In this document: piece by piece, positions 6,791-7,520 of the stretch | Numbering within the stretch: the stretch's first letter is position 1 | Layout: the number at the start of each line of letters is the position of its first letter | From: Treponema sp. | GTDB taxonomy: Bacteria; Spirochaetota; Spirochaetia; Treponematales; Breznakiellaceae | Direction: 5' to 3' | Assembly (NCBI GenBank): GCA_031276685.1 | Contig: JAISMQ010000006.1 | Coordinates: 1 to 7,520 of the forward strand | DNA: 7,520 nt | Program-made: the position numbers and the translations under genes | The notes under the pieces: generated by a model | Seen by the model: the letters and a program-made list of their open reading frames with translations, nothing else | What the model was told of the DNA's origin: nothing | The model's database searches: none

Positions 6791-6834
6791 ACGGTTCTCC
6801 TTTTTCCATTGGTTCCAGCCGCTGATCCGTACCC

Positions 6835-6881
6835 AAAAAAAATCGGATCTTAAATGACGCTTTGCATCATCCAAGATCCGA
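6835..6881 (-). terminator. Intrinsic terminator after the solute-binding protein gene
   Basis: On the minus strand a perfect 9-bp stem TCGGATCTT (complement of 6873-6881) pairs with AAGATCCGA (complement of 6843-6851), with further weak pairing inside the loop (TGATG with CGTCA), followed by eight Ts (complement of 6835-6842). It begins 18 bases after the stop of the solute-binding gene, and separates it from the fucosidase remnant downstream. Confidence 0.92.
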
Positions 6882-6899
6882 CACAGACAATCCTGTTTT

Positions 6900-7520
6900 T
6901 TATTTTCCCATATACCGGTCGTAGATTACCTGTTCCATTTCCAGGTACCGTTCAAGGCCAAGGTTGTTGAGTTCCCGAAGGTAATTATCCCATTCCGCAC
7001 TAACGTTACCATCACCCGATATCCAGCGGGCCAACTGGTTTTTCGCGTAACTGACAACATCAGTCGTCAAACCGGCCAATTCTTCGCTTTCTTCCGAGGT
7101 TGTAAACACCACTTCGGGGAAGCGGCGCCAGGTGCCGGTAATATACTTTTGAATATATGGGGCATACAGCCTGGTATACTCAACCTTGTCCTTGCTTAAA
7201 CCGCTGCTTCCCAGAACTGCGGCAAACAAATCGGACTCCAAGGCTACCGGCGGGAAGGGATGCTGCTGCATACCCCGTTCATACTCCGGCGGGTAGTCAG
7301 GATTCAATACCATCTTCCCATTATCATCGTAATACCAGTATTTATTCCGATCCGGGCCCATGCCCATCATAGCGGTAAAGCCGGTTTCAAAATCACGATA
7401 AAACTGATCCGCCCAGCGCAGTAACAATTCAGGGTTTTTCGCCTTGCTGGTGATGATAAACACATCACGGCTAAAGTAACTTTCACTGCCGCTGTAAAGC
7501 CAGTTCTGCTCACCAGCCGG
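6900..7520 (-). CDS. ABC-transporter extracellular solute-binding protein, C-terminal part
   Basis: The last 206 codons of a gene whose start lies beyond the right edge. The open frame runs from the edge (PAGEQNWLYSGSESYFSRD...) to TAA at 6900-6902, so the GTG at 7463 is internal, not the start. The segment SYFSRDVFIITSKAKNPELLLRWADQFY is typical of the C-terminal lobe of large (about 500-residue) lipoprotein sugar-binding proteins of the family 1/LplA type, where a restored-order phrase such as KNPEaalRWAD recurs. The remaining part is rich in Trp and Tyr, as expected for sugar binding. A lipoprotein signal peptide would be at the unseen N-terminus. Substrate cannot be read from this part; the fucosidase remnant downstream hints at a glycan-derived sugar. 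The identification is from family style, not a search. Confidence 0.78.
   Translation of the reverse strand, partial: PAGEQNWLYSGSESYFSRDVFIITSKAKNPELLLRWADQFYRDFETGFTAMMGMGPDRNKYWYYDDNGKMVLNPDYPPEYERGMQQHPFPPVALESDLFAAVLGSSGLSKDKVEYTRLYAPYIQKYITGTWRRFPEVVFTTSEESEELAGLTTDVVSYAKNQLARWISGDGNVSAEWDNYLRELNNLGLERYLEMEQVIYDRYMGK

Noticed and set aside
6579..6857. 92-codon plus-strand open frame over the terminator and fucosidase remnant
   Set aside because: Antisense to the GH29 relic and runs into the terminator stem; no family features.
1..7520. CRISPR array, tRNA or rRNA genes, transposase gene
   Set aside because: No regularly spaced repeat array, no cloverleaf or rRNA-like stretch and no transposase or integrase motif was seen; the repeats present are palindromic and few.

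Overview
The window is GC-rich, chromosome-like bacterial DNA. It carries two conserved housekeeping genes in divergent orientation (an HrpA-type RNA helicase on the minus strand and pyruvate, phosphate dikinase on the plus strand). On the right is a sugar-uptake remnant: the end of an ABC-transporter solute-binding protein gene and a decayed GH29 alpha-L-fucosidase. The PPDK, the Lys/Ala/Pro-rich AT-hook protein and the solute-binding protein type together suggest a spirochaete such as a gut treponeme. This is an inference from protein style only; a Firmicute-like host is not excluded.

Layout. 1-71: the last 16 codons and the stop of an hrpA copy on the plus strand, plus 19 bp, repeated as a perfect inverted copy at 249-319. 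72-248: non-coding, with GC-rich hairpins. 268-2790 (minus): hrpA-like helicase with its own sigma70-type promoter at 2853-2881. 2890-3109: a large non-coding nested palindrome lying between the two divergent promoters. 3198-6428 (plus): ppdK read without a stop into an H1-like, four-AT-hook tail. That tail also has its own Shine-Dalgarno and ATG (5943), so it may be a second protein made from a nested start. 6443-6473: strong intrinsic terminator. 6485-6790 (minus): GH29 fucosidase pseudogene. 6835-6881 (minus): intrinsic terminator. 6900-7520 (minus): 3' part of the solute-binding protein gene, running off the right edge.

How the parts fit. PPDK interconverts PEP and pyruvate in PPi-linked glycolysis and gluconeogenesis. 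The solute-binding protein and the dead fucosidase look like parts of a carbohydrate-uptake locus that is eroding. The points most worth a second look are the in-frame ppdK/AT-hook junction with out-of-frame stop codons at the expected PPDK end, the inverted duplication of the hrpA 3' end, the co-centred palindrome between divergent promoters, and the shared GGGCCGGCGCATA-type termini that link the palindromic regions as one repeat family.
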